From the NCBI GenBank assembly GCA_963576735.1, contig OY755177.1, positions 18,724,001-18,788,000 of the forward strand: a DNA stretch of 64,000 bases, in the 5' to 3' direction. Shown here in pieces: positions 11,504-22,924 of this stretch. The notes under the pieces are model-generated. The model saw nothing but the letters and a program-made list of their open reading frames with translations. It made no database searches and was not told the origin of the DNA. The translations under genes were made by a program, and so were the position numbers. Source of the DNA: Bedellia somnulentella. Its lineage: Eukaryota > Arthropoda > Insecta > Lepidoptera > Bedelliidae. Every line of letters begins with the position of its first letter. Positions within the stretch are counted from its first letter, which is position 1.

Positions 11504-11881
11504 CATATACTCACGGCTTGTGGGTACCTTCTCTGGAAACTAGATGGCGCTTGCCATGTGAGTTCAGGAGTATTGGTACCTCTGCCAACCCCTTCGGGGA
11601 TAAACGGCGTGAACGTTTATGTTATGTATGTTATGTTATTACTCACGGCTATATTTCCCTAGAAGGGGTAACCAGGGCTAAGGAATTAGAAATTCCTCAG
11701 CCACTTTTGGAAAGTTGAGTGGGGAAATGATGGTAAAATAAAAGTTGTTGGTTATGGGTCTCCAACCGCATCGCCCAAAAATCCTTTAAAAGCCCCAATA
11801 CCGTTAGTCGCCTCTTACGTACACCCACCGGAAGAAATGGGGTAGTGCTATTCTAAGCCGACACTACACGGCGATGTTGTG
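11504..11881 (-). mobile_element. Family A element (A2) split by a family B insertion
   Basis: The 3' tip CATATACTCACGGCT lies at 11504-11518 and the remainder at 11641-11881, ending CGACACTACACGGC plus a few extra bases. The interruption is a family B copy that duplicated 10 bases of the A element. The whole nest is flanked by the 26-bp duplication, so A jumped first and B second. Confidence 0.85.
11519..11640 (+). mobile_element. Family B SINE, 3' part, nested in family A
   Basis: Starts TGTGGGTACCTTCTCTGG, has the AGATGGCGCTTGCCATGTG core hairpin and GGGGATAAACGGCGTGAACG, and ends in a GTTATG-type tail. ACTCACGGCT at 11509-11518 and 11641-11650 is its target duplication. The tRNA-like head is absent. 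Confidence 0.9.
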
Positions 11882-11907
11882 TTTTGGTTAGATGTTGCCT
11901 TTATCTA
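11882..11907. repeat. Right target-site duplication of a family A copy
   Basis: Partner of 11478-11503, with a single C/T difference. Confidence 0.75.
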
Positions 11908-12072
11908 AAAGAAAGAAAACATTGATTTGAACACAAATACAATTCTAGTGCTTTCGTTTAATGTCTTTTGTTAACTAGTTAGAAAACTTGCTTTGAGATT
12001 TGGAATCATTTGAAGGATGAAAATATATTATTATTCTTAATCTTGCATGTTATTCATATGTGTTTTATATAA

Positions 12073-12412
12073 TAAAATGTCCTCACAGCCCATACATATC
12101 CCCACCAAGGGGCTCGAGCCTACCCTATATAGGGCGATTTGGCCATAGTCCACCACGCTGGCAAATTGCGGGTTGGCAGACTAACGACTACTACCGTAAT
12201 AGTAGCCGGGACCGACGGCTTAACGTGCCCTCCAGAGCACGGAATCATCTTAATTTTCTGACAATCAGGTGATTCAAGCCTGCAATATCGATCCTTCCAT
12301 CGGGGTTAAATCTTACAAATTAAATTTGTGAGGTTACCACTCCCCGGGGATCGAACCCGAGACCTCCGTACTTGAAACCAAGCGCTTAACCACGAGACCA
12401 CGGAGGCAGTCA
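12073..12412 (-). mobile_element. tRNA-derived SINE (third SINE family)
   Basis: On the minus strand it begins with CCTCCGTGGTCTCGTGG, which holds an A-box match TGGTCTCGTGG. A B-box match GGTTCGATCCC lies about 40 bases further on. A body follows with CTCTGGAGGGCACG and TAAGCCGTCGGTCCCGG. The last block resembles a body motif I associate with moth SINEs. The tRNA-like part would not fold into an intact tRNA gene and the element continues far past it, so it is a SINE head, not a tRNA. Confidence 0.7.
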
Positions 12413-12499
12413 TAATAAAATATATCGTAGAGAAAGTGTCCAACACCTTAAGCAATTATTGAATTTTCTTGGTCTAACTTGTTCTATATGCTACGTACG

Positions 12500-12750
12500 T
12501 ATTTACCGTATAGAGAGGATGGATGAAAATAAAGTAGCGAAAGAGATAGATAGAGACAATGTGGATGGGATTGTTAGTAGAGGACCGCCTCGTACAACGT
12601 TTCTTGACCAGATAGGAACCGTTCTTATAAAGGCGGGGTTCCGAAGTGAGAAGAATAAAAGAGCATGTATGACAAGAATTGTCAAGATCGAAGAGAAGAG
12701 AAGAGGAATATACTATTCTAATAAAAATCGTCTACAAAACAATGCAATCT
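12500..12750 (+). pseudogene. LINE ORF C-terminal remnant (family G)
   Basis: An open 97-codon frame (12459-12752) contains GPPRTTFLDQIGTVLIKAG and RSEKNKRACMTRIVKIEE. The RP.TTF.DQ...VL and N(K/R)RACM.R words resemble the C-terminus of RTE-like pol proteins. Related pieces lie at 32555 and 57651. No RT motifs remain. The frame may be open partly by chance. Confidence 0.5.
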
Positions 12751-12765
12751 AATCCTAATTACCAA

Positions 12766-12907
12766 AAAAAAAATTAAGTAAAAAAACATTTTAAGAAAAA
12801 GCTTTTATTTAAACGCTCTAAAAAGAAGAAAATAAAATATTCCTTTTGGATTATACTAACAACTCCTCATTATACACAATTTATATATAATAATAAAAGC
12901 TTGTCGC
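12766..12907 (+). repeat. Perfect inverted repeat, left arm (142 bp)
   Basis: Every base pairs with 12964-13105. I checked it in ten-base blocks. The spacer is 56 bp. The arm includes GCTTTTATTTAAACGCTC. Confidence 0.95.
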
Positions 12908-12963
12908 GAGGTTTACATACCTATCAACATTCCTTTATATCATAATAATTTGTGGTAAATCGA

Positions 12964-13105
12964 GCGACAAGCTTTTATTATTATATATAAATTGTGTATA
13001 ATGAGGAGTTGTTAGTATAATCCAAAAGGAATATTTTATTTTCTTCTTTTTAGAGCGTTTAAATAAAAGCTTTTTCTTAAAATGTTTTTTTACTTAATTT
13101 TTTTT
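12964..13105 (-). repeat. Perfect inverted repeat, right arm (142 bp)
   Basis: Reverse complement of 12766-12907. The tandem array starts about 60 bp beyond it. Confidence 0.95.
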
Positions 13106-13159
13106 ATTTTTTACTTTTTAGTTATCGCTGGCTATTTTCAAGTTATTATTACTCTCAAA

Positions 13160-14015
13160 ATGCCCTCTCATTTGACACCCATATTGTAGAAGTAGACTAA
13201 AGGTAACTATTCCGCCATCCTGCACGGTCCGCCATATTGGATTCAGAATGACGTCATATTCTTTTTCTAGTCACTCTTAACTAGCCCTTTCATTTGATAC
13301 CCATATTGTAGAAGTAGACTAAAGGTAACTATTCCGCCATCCTGCATGGTCCGCCATATTGGATTCAGAATGACGTCATATTCTTTTTCTAGTCACTCTT
13401 AACAAGCCCTTTCATTTGATACCCATATTGTAGAAGTAGACTAAAGGTAACTATTCCGCCATCCTGCATGGTCCGCCATATTGGATTCAGAATGACGTCA
13501 TATTCTTTTTCTAGTCACTCTTAACAAGCCCTTTCATTTGATACCCATATTGTAGAAGTAGACTAAAGGTAACTATTCCGCCATCCTGCATGGTCCGCCA
13601 TATTGGATTCAGAATGACGTCATATTCTTTTTCTAGTCACTCTTAACTAGCCCTTTCATTTGATACCCATATTGTAGAAGTAGACTAAAGGTAACTATTC
13701 CGCCATCCTGCATGGTCCGCCATATTGGATTCAGAATGACGTCATATTCTTTTTCTAGTCACTCTTAACAAGCCCTTTCATTTGATACCCATATTGTAGA
13801 AGTAGACTAAAGGTAACTATTCCGCCATCTTGCATGGTCCGCCATATTGGATTCAGAATGACGTCATATTCTTTTTCTAGTCACTCTTAACAAGCCCTTT
13901 CATTTGATACCCATATTGTATAAGTGGATTAAATATAACTGTTCTGACATCTTGTATGATCCGCCATATTGAATTTAGAATGACGTCACATGTCTTATCA
14001 TATATTGTCATCCAA
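13160..14015. repeat. 122-bp tandem repeat array, seven copies
   Basis: CATTTGA(C/T)ACCCATATTG recurs at 13169, 13291, 13413, 13535, 13657, 13779 and 13901, exactly 122 bp apart each time. Units 2-6 are almost identical, unit 1 differs slightly and unit 7 is clearly diverged, the usual pattern of an array homogenised from the inside. Each unit holds CCGCCATATTGGATTCAG and TGACGTCA. Confidence 0.95.
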
Positions 14016-14130
14016 ACAAAATGCGTCCACAAAATTTCAGCACAAACGGTTGAATATATCTACTTCAAAATTGAGTTCAAAGATTTCACCCGAACACACA
14101 AACATACATTGCAAGTTAAATAAAAGCTTT

Positions 14131-15508
14131 TAACTTTTAATAAAAATAGAAAATATATTAGACAATTTTAAGGTACCTTCATAGAATTACATATAACACC
14201 AAATATCTTATAAAACTGTATTGTTATTAACTTTTTATACCATACCAGGTGCTCTATAAGCTAACAGAAATTTAATAACTTCGTGTTGCCTCAACGTAAA
14301 CATTAATAAATCACGGATATAAATCTTAAGGGAAACCGCTTACATTCAAAAAGTGCGAAAGTTCACGGCTCGAACAAGCTGAAGTCGATGTAGGAGTAAT
14401 CCTTGTGCCCCAACTGTGATGTACGACTTGACCCCACCCCCGGGTCTTATTCCCGACCTAACCCCATATTTCAGACTGAAAAGTAACCCTCAGCGAATGT
14501 TTTATTAGCTGATGAAACGCTCTGTCGCATCGGAGGCGCCTTCACTGTAAATCTGACTGTTTTTAGGAATGTTTTGCGGCGCCCGCTACAGAAGTACGAA
14601 CGTGTTGCGTGTTTCTGTTTTTGCTGATTGTTTTATGTCAGGCGTTTCTGTTGTACTATTTGTGGTTCGCTGTTTTTATTTTGTTTTATAGCGAATATTT
14701 AAGGAATAAGACATGACCTTGTTTTATTCGAGAAAATACATATATTTTGTTTGAATTGTTAACAACCCCACTTCGGTTGTGGGCACATGTTGATATTCAT
14801 TGTCAAGCCTACAACAACCAGGACGAATGAAGACGACATGACTCAGTTAATACCTTGTATTGAAATCTGTCACACAAATGAATTGCATTTTTGTACAAAA
14901 CGACAATATGTCTGGGACCTCATGCAAGTGATACCACATGCAAAACGAATACCTCTACCAACCTGGCAAGGAATAACATTACCATGATATATAGTGTTCT
15001 TTATTTCCTTTATTTCAAAGTATCTGGTTAAAAGAACCCCTTTAGCAACTATGAAATATTTCCACTATATTAACTGCCGCCACACATCTTTTTAATAACA
15101 AGCCATGAAACATTGATTTCATTAATTAAAAAAAGTTTAAAGACGCGATAATAACAAGTTGCCAACAGAAAAACGACAGATGGCGCTTGTGACATATTCA
15201 CAGAAGGAAAAGTTGACTAATTTGTATTTAATAACAGATCAGCTACAACAGGTACTGTGGTGTTATTAAAACACAATTACTTGATGACAATTTGTCGTTT
15301 GGTAATTAACTAAATTGAACCATTTAGTTTCCTTTATAACTAACAGGTTGATGGCAGTGTGCTACCTATTTAACTGACTTGTGTGAGCCTTTAGGTGGCC
15401 TACATGACTTACAGTGAAACTATTATCTTTTACTTATGAACAAAGTAATATCATGGAAATGCTGATGAAAGCCTTTAAACACCACAAATATTGACACTCT
15501 ATAATTTC
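14131..15508. other. No recognised feature
   Basis: Apparently unique. 14380-14620 is GC-richer, with CCCCACCCCCGGGTC and GGCGCCTTCACTG stretches, but has no gene-like frame. Confidence 0.45.
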
Positions 15509-15757
15509 CATACATACATACATATACTCACGGCTATATATCCCTTGAAGGGGTAGCCAGAGCTAAGGAATTAGAAATTCCTCAGCCACTTTTGGAAGTT
15601 GTGTGGGGAAAAGATGGTGAAATAAAGGTTGTTGGTGATGAGTCTCCAACCGCATCGCCCAAAAATCCATTAAAAGACCCAATACCGTTAGATAGCCTTT
15701 TACGTACACCCACCGGAAGAAATGGGGTGGTGCTATTCTAAGCCGGCACTACACAGC
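15509..15757 (-). mobile_element. Family A element, subfamily A2
   Basis: Full length with a (CATA)n tail of four units and the 5' end GCCGGCACTACACAGC. Confidence 0.9.
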
Positions 15758-15924
15758 GTAATAATAATATAATTTCCAATCCTTGAAAAAGTTGCGATGA
15801 CTATGTTATTTCCATTAAAGTAGGAAGAGACTTATCGTTCCATTGTACTGGCCTGTCTGACAAAGTTTTCTCGCTCCTATCACCATATTATTTAAAGCGT
15901 TATTGTGTAAATTCCTTTATTCTT

Positions 15925-16169
15925 ACATACAATCACGGCCATAAATCCCAAAAAGGGGTAACCAGAGCTTTTGAGCTAGAAACTCCTCAGCCACATTTGG
16001 AAGTCGATAGGAAAGAAGATGGTAGGAATAAAGTGAGGTTTTGGTGATGGGTCTCCAATTCCAACTGCATCGTCCAGAAGTCACTTAAAAAGCCCCACAC
16101 CCATAGTCGCTTTTTACGACATCCGTGTGTAGAGAGGGGTAGTGTTATTCTAAGCCAGCACTAAACGGC
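15925..16169 (-). mobile_element. Family A element, subfamily A1a
   Basis: Full length, moderately diverged. The 3' end CATACAATCACGGCCATAAA shows a degraded tail. It lies 170 bp from the A2 copy in the same orientation. Confidence 0.85.
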
Positions 16170-17340
16170 AAATATAAAGGCATATAAATTCCTGTATATG
16201 CCTTTTTAAATACGAATGAGAATGTTTTCAGACAACCCTACCCTTAGTTAAATTCATATCGCGTACCAAACACTATAATCCGATATTAAAACGAATGTAG
16301 CACAAAGCAGCTTACTAAAAATGTCGACAACGCTCTTTATTTGAAATTGGAATGCGTCAAACACAATAGGGATGTGCGTAGCGTGTTACGCCGAGATCTT
16401 TATCGATATTTTGATTTGTAATTTAAATCTTTAATCTGTGGCGCAAATATAATTGTTGTTTGATTTTCTATCTTAAGTTAATGCGATGAAGGTAAAAATA
16501 GCTTGAATGAATTTTTTATGACTTGGATCACTCATGCAGATGTATAAGGTACTAACTTGTCAGATTTTCGTCATATCTTTGATCTTTAATCCTGATTAGA
16601 ACATTATTGATTTATTCAGTTTTTTAATTAAGGTAATCACTTCGAAGATGTGAAGGTACAAAACTTATTGTATGTAATGTGAGTTTGTTTCTATTACGTT
16701 ACCATAAGTAAGGTAGTATATTAGTTAACAATAAAAAACCCAAAGTGTTGGGACGAAATTGAAAGGTTGAGCGACAGCAAAGTTGTAAAAAAATAATTAA
16801 AGTAAGCTGGTCAATCTGATCTGGTTGTTGAGATCAAAGAAGTTAAATTGAAATAGGGCTAGATTTGTACGTCTTAGCGCTTAATACAATGTAAAAACGC
16901 GGGGTAAACACGTAAGGATTATGATAGGTAGTCATATCACCAAAAAGCTAATGTGAAAATTTTATTTTATCAACGATCTTTACGTGACCAACTTTTCCCA
17001 TCTGAAATTCCTTAAATAGTTGCGTTAATTTGGGTAGCCTTTCATAAAATATAGAGTTACTTGAAGGAGGGTAAAAGGAAGCTAGATTAAACTAGATATC
17101 CTATTGTTGTATTGAAGAAAAATACATGTTATTATTCTTTTAAATCGTAAGGTATTGCAGACTTACAACGGGTGAATATTATACGAATGTAGATTCATAT
17201 CTTCCAATAGAAATATTTTATTTACTGAACTGAAAATATATTTTTTATAAATCTATCCGTTGGAAAATAATCTATATTCTAAGCATTGAAAACACCATAA
17301 TGGTTCAGTCTTCGATGTTGCTAAAACATTCTTAAACTTG
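16170..17340. other. No recognised feature
   Basis: AT-rich and apparently unique. A small inverted repeat (AAAGGCATATA...TATATGCCTTTT) lies at 16175-16210. No coding signal. Confidence 0.45.
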
Positions 17341-19248
17341 ACGGACATGCAAAACAGTCCCAGACCCAATATTAAGGCTTAAATCGTTTGTTATGATCGA
17401 TACAGACGTCTCTGAAGTAGAGGGTATTATAAATAACTTAAAAAGTAATAGTGCCCCCGGATGGGATAACATCTCATGTAAAGTTTTGAAATTTTGTAAG
17501 GATATACTAGCCCCTCCGTTAACTCTCATATTTCAAAATTGCTTGTCTCAAGGTATATTCCCCGAGTCATTAAAAAAAGCTGTGGTTATTCCGATTTATA
17601 AATCGGGGGATAAAAACCAACCAAATAATTACAGACCGATTTCTCTTCTTCCCACTTTCTCTAAAATTTTGGAAAAAATAATGAACAGTAGGTTAATAAA
17701 ATATTTAGATGAAATATCCTTTCTCTCAAGTTGTCAATTTGGTTTCCGTAAAAAGTTATCTACTGATGACGCAGTCCATTGCCTTACAAATGAAATTGTG
17801 CAAAATTTGGACAAAGGTATGCATGTTATAGGGATTTTTCTCGACCTCAAAAAAGCCTTTGATACAATTTCAATTCCAATTTTATTGCGAAAATTAGAAA
17901 ATATCGGCATTCGGGATACTCAGTTAAAATTATTTGAAAGTTATCTTAGTAATAGACTTCAGTGCCTAAAAATTGGAGACAATTATAGCACATTTTCAAA
18001 AAACCACCCCTATGGCGTCCCTCAGGGTAGTATCTTAGGACCCAGCCTATTCTTGATTTATATTAATGAGCTATGTAATCTCCAACTTAATAACGGCACC
18101 ATAGTTTCATATGCAGATGACACAGCCTTACTTTTTTCTGCAAAAACTATAGACGAAACTTATAAATTCGCTCAATTTGGCTTTAGTATTGTGAATGACT
18201 GGCTTTTTAATAATTTTCTGTCCTTGAACACTGATAAAACTATGTATATGATTTTCGCAAGGAACACTTCTACACCATTACTCGCTAACACCCCGCTTTA
18301 TGCACATCACCGCACTTGCACTGATAGCGCACCATGCCCATGCTCAACTATCTCCAAAGCAATTAACATCAAATATCTTGGAATTACTCTCGATGTTACT
18401 TTAACTTTTAAGGTCCATATTAATGCACTCTGTAATAGAATTAGAAAACTTATAGTAATATTTAAAAAGTTGAGACACATATGTGACTACGCTTTAATAA
18501 AACAAATCTATCAAGCGCTTGGTCAATCCTTACTGACTTATTGCATAAAATCTTGGGGAGGTGCTGGCATTACCACTATGTTAAAACTGGAATGAGCTCA
18601 AAGAGCGCTACTTAAAGTAGCCACAGCGCGCCCTTTCTATTTCCCTACTACCGAACTATATAAACAATGCAAAGTGCTAACTGTGCGCCAGCTCTTTATT
18701 CTATTCACTGTGCTAAAGCAGCATGCTAGCTTACACTTCAACCCTGATACACTAAACAGGAGGCGAAAGGATATAGTATGTTTGAATACTTATAGTGCAA
18801 AATTTTCCATTACAAATAGATTCTTTATATTTTTAGGTCCATACTTATATAATAAAATTAATAGATTACTAGTATTATATAACTTAAACAACTTTGAATG
18901 CAAGAAAAAACTTCAATCGTGGCTTTTAAATCTTACATACACGGAATCAGAGGAATTGCTTAATATAATAAGTTAATATAAGATGTTTTTATTTTTTTAT
19001 CATAATAATACAATTAGTTAGATACAATCGAGTCTGATAATAATTTATACACTACTTACCAATACCATTATATGAAAACTGATAGTTTAAGCCTTTTTTG
19101 TTTATTGTTGCCTGAAATACAGGTAAATTACCTAGCTCAGGAACAGGAAAATGTTATATTTTGTACTTTAAATAACTTACTAGGTTAAGACGAATATTAT
19201 GTACTTTTGAAAACTGAATAAATTTTTATTATTATTTATTATTATTAA
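17341..19248 (+). mobile_element. 5'-truncated non-LTR retrotransposon (LINE)
   Basis: A single reverse-transcriptase reading frame, a 240-bp 3' UTR and a terminal (TTATTA)n run at 19218-19248 after GAATAAATTTTTA, which serves as signal plus tail. The endonuclease and any ORF1 are missing, so it is truncated at the 5' end like most LINE copies. The RT is of the jockey/CR1/Rex-like type. I cannot place the clade more finely by eye. Confidence 0.85.
17393..18976 (+). pseudogene. LINE reverse transcriptase ORF with one internal stop
   Basis: RNA-directed DNA polymerase of a LINE, which copies the element's RNA at the nicked target. From the first ATG the RT blocks are visible in order: NYRPISLL (residues 79-86), QFGFRK (115-120), LDLKKAFD (150-157), GVPQGSILGPSLF (208-220) and the catalytic SYADDT (239-244). 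A TGA at 18593-18595 interrupts the frame after LKLE. The same frame then continues as AQRALLKVA and on to TAA after 18976, with typical C-terminal LINE sequence and no shift. The stop is where a CGA (Arg) codon would fit, so one C-to-T change at a CpG may have caused it. The frame is open upstream of the ATG to 17342 with no endonuclease. Apart from the stop the copy is well preserved, so the insertion may be fairly recent. Confidence 0.88.
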
Positions 19249-20375
19249 TCCAGGCATACAAAAGAAACGGTAAAGTACACTGTCAAATATTCATTTTCCC
19301 ACTTATTCGATAGTTGTTATTAAAATAGTATTATTATTCAAGTGTGTAATGTAACGTCATCAAATTACAAGGGGACCAAGATTAGGGGTGTTCCTTATTA
19401 TTATTTTTTGTCGATGTTTATCTCCCTTTGTCGACATATTATCGACCGCATCTCGACTGCTAATTTCGCGAATGAATGAGCTTTTTGACAGCTGCTTGAC
19501 ATGTGGGTTTGGCACTAGTATTAGATTCCCGATTTAATACCCCTATTCAAATTGATTCTTACAATGCATTGTATTAAAATTGTATACAACATACAAATTT
19601 GTAAAGAATCAAAGTGTAAGAAGGGTCTTTCTTTTTACAGCTAATGCAAGGCAATCAGATATTTTATATATAAAGTAAAGTAATTAAGTTTTTTATTTAT
19701 ACTTGTTTCTTTTATCGTCATTAAATTTGTTCATATATGTATCTCAATTTCTGTGCTTATTACTTTAGTTAGGATTTTTTTACTTTTAGATTTTTTACTT
19801 TTCTTATAGATTTTATTTAATGATAATTTATAATCTGTGTTATGTATCTTTTATGTGTATAAAGATACAAACATATGCCATTATTCAGAAAAAAAGATAC
19901 AATTCATCAATTTCTAGTTAAAAGAACATAACCAGCAGCACACCGCGTTCAAATAACATTCAAAAATATTTCACAAAAAACATGGAACCAAACACACGGC
20001 AACAGAACAAAGAGCTTTAGAAAATTGCCCAACATTGTACAGTAGCCAATTCGAACGCATCCCGAGTTTAAACGGTGTAATCCGAACAGTGTCATGTTCT
20101 GCCGGGGTGGGCAGGATGACTGTCATTGTCGCCGCTCTAATCCGGAAAGGGAGGTCGCAATTGTTTATGGGAATAAAATTACGATCGAGATTACGATCGA
20201 GATTTCTTTGTGCTCTTGTTATTAGCTTAGTTTGGTTGTCGCATGTAAGAGGATTTAAAGTTTCAGAAATGTGCATGAGTTTCTATACCTATAGTTGATG
20301 TGCTTTTATTTAAAAAAAGTATAGTAGTAGTAAATTGCCACACTTTTTTGGTGGTAAATATAAACATATGTTTAC
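19249..20375. other. No recognised feature
   Basis: Mostly unique. Two overlapping frames near 19971-20298 run in opposite directions, show no domain and include a small ATTACGATCGAG tandem duplication (20178-20203). I do not call a gene. Confidence 0.45.
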
Positions 20376-20495
20376 AGATGCATATATGTATATGCTTAGG
20401 GCTGTAAATCTCAAAAAGAGAGCTAGCCAGAGCTTCAGAATAAGGAATTCCTCAACCACGTTTGTAAGTGTTTTGGGAAAATGTTAGTGAAATAA
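20376..20495 (-). mobile_element. Family A fragment, 3' half
   Basis: ATATGCTTAGGGCTGTAAATC through AGCTAGCCAGAGCTTCAGAA to GTGAAATAAAGGAC. The 5' half is missing. Confidence 0.7.
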
Positions 20496-20761
20496 AGGAC
20501 ATATGAACCAAAAATAATAGAAAAATCCGGATTCAGGTATCAAACTTCGGGGGGGTTCACGAAGGTTTAATTATTTCTTGTATTCATTTCTTATATAATT
20601 GCCTTCTTATATAAATATAGATAATGCCTTCCTGGATCTGCTACTATTGGTATTTTTTTTATTATCTGCCTTTTTTCCTCTTTTCTATCTAAGCGATAGA
20701 GTTCGTTTCAAAATATAAAACATGAAAAATGAGAGTTTAGAACTGGATTCTTATGTAATAA

Positions 20762-21578
20762 CTAGTGGATCGTCCCAGCTTCGCACGGGTAGCGTTGTTT
20801 TTTTAAATATCTGAGGTTTCTTTCTTCAGTCACTGCTTAAGTATTGTGAAATTCAGCGCAATGTTTTCAATTTATTAAATTTATAGCACTCCCTAAACAG
20901 TGTAGTTTGGTGATTTTGAATGCGCTTTAATGAACGGTTCAGTATTTCCGTTTAAAAGCAAATTTTGGAATAAAACGCTATGAAGTATTTATAACAATCT
21001 AAAAAATAAATCATTTCGTGATGTAGGATGCAACTACTGGCGCCATCTAGTATGTTATATGTAAATTAGTAAAGATATGGTTTAGGTCACGGGCGCGATG
21101 GCTTATTTTATGTATAATTTCGGTGTTTCTCTTCCGATTTCTATGATTCTTTTTTTATTGAATAGGTAATAATGTTACCTTTTTTAAATTAGAGATGAGT
21201 GAGAGGTTTACAAACGTAAGAGTAAACAAATATAATCAGAATGTTCCGAACTGCTAAGCTATCAGGAATTACACGTGTTATAGTGAGTCAACCGTAAAAG
21301 ATAGACATAAACTGTTGAGGATATTTTTTAGATAATTTTATGAAGAATATTTCCGTCATACATGATTTCTGTGTAAGTTTAACCATTAAGGCTGCACACG
21401 CAACGGAAGCTTAAAAAATGGAGTAACTTCTCCCGTTTTCCCAAAATTTCCCAAAATTCTCCTTTACTACTCTGCTGGAAAGTATACAAAAACCTGCCCA
21501 GGAGTATGAAGAATAATTGTGCCAAGTTTCGTTAAAATCCGTCGAGTAGTTTTTGTTTCCATAAGGAACATACAAACC

Positions 21579-21640
<62 letters not shown>

Positions 21641-21759
21641 AATTTTACTGATTGCATTTTTGGCATCAGTATCGATCACTAATCACCCCCTGATAGTTAT
21701 TTTGAAAATATATTTCATGTACAGAATTGACCTCTCTACAGATTTATTATAAGTATAGA
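20762..21759 (-). mobile_element. Non-autonomous Helitron, copy 1 (998 bp)
   Basis: On the minus strand it begins TCTATACTTATAATAAATC after A and ends CCCGTGCGAAGCTGGGACG...CTAG before T, the standard Helitron ends. The CCCG..CGGGA-type stretch before CTAG is the usual 3' hairpin region. It carries a (GACA)15 tract at 21579-21638 and no Rep/helicase gene. It is nearly identical along its length to 33390-34372. Differences are scattered single bases plus tract length. Confidence 0.85.
21579..21638. repeat. (GACA)15 microsatellite inside the Helitron
   Basis: Fifteen perfect tetranucleotides. Frames through it give meaningless CLSV repeats. Confidence 0.95.
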
Positions 21760-22083
21760 TTTATAAAATAACTTGTCCATCTATTGTGTATACCATCGTC
21801 TCACATTTGCAATTGCATTTTCTAAATTAAATAATCTTGGAAGTAACTATGATCATCTATGATATTTATTGTTATTACTTCGTATTTCAGAAAAAATACA
21901 GATAATACCCATCGCCCTCCACCTCTAAATAAATAAGATGTTTTTTATATTTATTGATTAACTAATTACATTTTAATCCAGTAGAGTTTTAACATCTTAT
22001 ATAAGACTCCCCAGGGGCCACAATCTAGTTTATAAGTATAGATTAATACCCCTCTGTATTATAATTATAAATGTTAACAAACC
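21760..22083. other. No recognised feature
   Basis: AT-rich. The last 60 bp (GAGGGGTATTAATC region) may be 3' UTR of the retroelement ORF that ends at 22084, because it lies immediately downstream of its stop. Confidence 0.4.
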
Positions 22084-22884
22084 CTACGGTGCGCGACTGT
22101 CGATGGCAATGGAAAGTCGCTGTGCCAAATAGAAACCCGCTCGCTTGTCGTGCCCCCGCTCCCTCAGTCTCCTACCCAACGCCGACACAAACGCTATAGC
22201 TTCCGAACCCCAAGCACCAGAAGTTTCAAAGGCCAGTGGAATAAACAGATAGTTTCCTTTGAGCTGTTCATACTTCCGATGCTTGAGCCCCGTAGCGGAT
22301 TCAGCAGCAGCCCCTGAACGCAAAACTGTCGACGGCAGATGTGACGCAGCAAAAGTGCAAACACAAGTTGCGTCCCATAGCAGGCACCGACCGCGTTCCC
22401 AAGGCACCAGCGTAAGGCCGTCAGGACGTTTGTCGTCAGTTCGACTTAAACCAGGCGGCTCCAAGATACAGGGTATGTTAGCGGAAACCAGGGCCCTCCG
22501 CACTATGTCATTCAAAGCATGATGACGAGGAAATCGACCAACACACCTTGAGCAACATAGCCCGTGGTATCCCCTTGTGTCCACTTCCACGCCACAAAAA
22601 CATTGATGGCGCTCGCAAACATCACACCCTAACCTAAGAGCCACAGCAATTCGCAACGAATAGTTGTCCAGAAACGTACCTAACTGGGGAGATGGAAGGG
22701 CATGCAACCACACTCCAGACTCTGGCCTCGAAACAGCTCTAATTCGAACTAAATCTGCCCCCATGTTAGAGCGACTAAGCCGCTCCTGCCTATTTTCACA
22801 CAAAACGTCATCCCAACTCCGCTGCACGTTTGGTTGCTCAGGTATGTCTAAAGACTGGCTTACTGCTACCCATTCGGTTAATGC
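22084..22884 (-). pseudogene. Non-LTR retroelement ORF, C-terminal domain with restriction-like nuclease motifs
   Basis: The minus strand stays open for 266 codons, from just after a TAG at 22885-22887 to the stop at 22084. It opens with ALTEWVAVSQSLDIPEQ; there is no real start, so it is a 5'-truncated piece. It has a Cys/His cluster (C-x2-C, then HQCFCG, then HGLCC, about residues 87-111), then LEPPG (about 142), KRPDG (about 152-156) and LLWDAT (about 168-173). An acidic residue, then PD, about 15 residues, then D is the layout of a restriction-like (PD-(D/E)XK) endonuclease. A zinc cluster ahead of it recalls the C-terminal ends of LINEs that use such nucleases (R2, R4/Dong, NeSL, CRE). 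I recognise the ending as that of proteins annotated as reverse transcriptases in insects, but not the exact family. GC content is much higher than the flanks. No stop interrupts it. Confidence 0.65.
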
Positions 22885-22924
22885 CTACTCCACAAAAGAC
22901 AAGCGGATCGCGTCACCATTCAAT

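Larger units (their letters stand above)
12766..14130. mobile_element. Candidate non-autonomous element: foldback plus tandem array
   Basis: The foldback, the tandem array and the tail (14016-14130) probably form one unit. GCTTTTATTTAA is shared by the left arm (12801) and, inverted as TTAAATAAAAGCTTTT, by the right edge (14117-14132). No protein is coded. Class unknown: it could be a MITE with a minisatellite core or a foldback element. Confidence 0.45.

Noticed and set aside
13160..14015. CRISPR-like array from regularly spaced repeats
   Set aside because: The whole 122-bp unit repeats with no unique spacers, so it is a minisatellite. Everything else in the window is eukaryotic.
21467..21752. 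Open frames rich in CLSV or TDRQ repeats, here and at 34040-34279
   Set aside because: They are translations of the GACA microsatellite inside the Helitrons.
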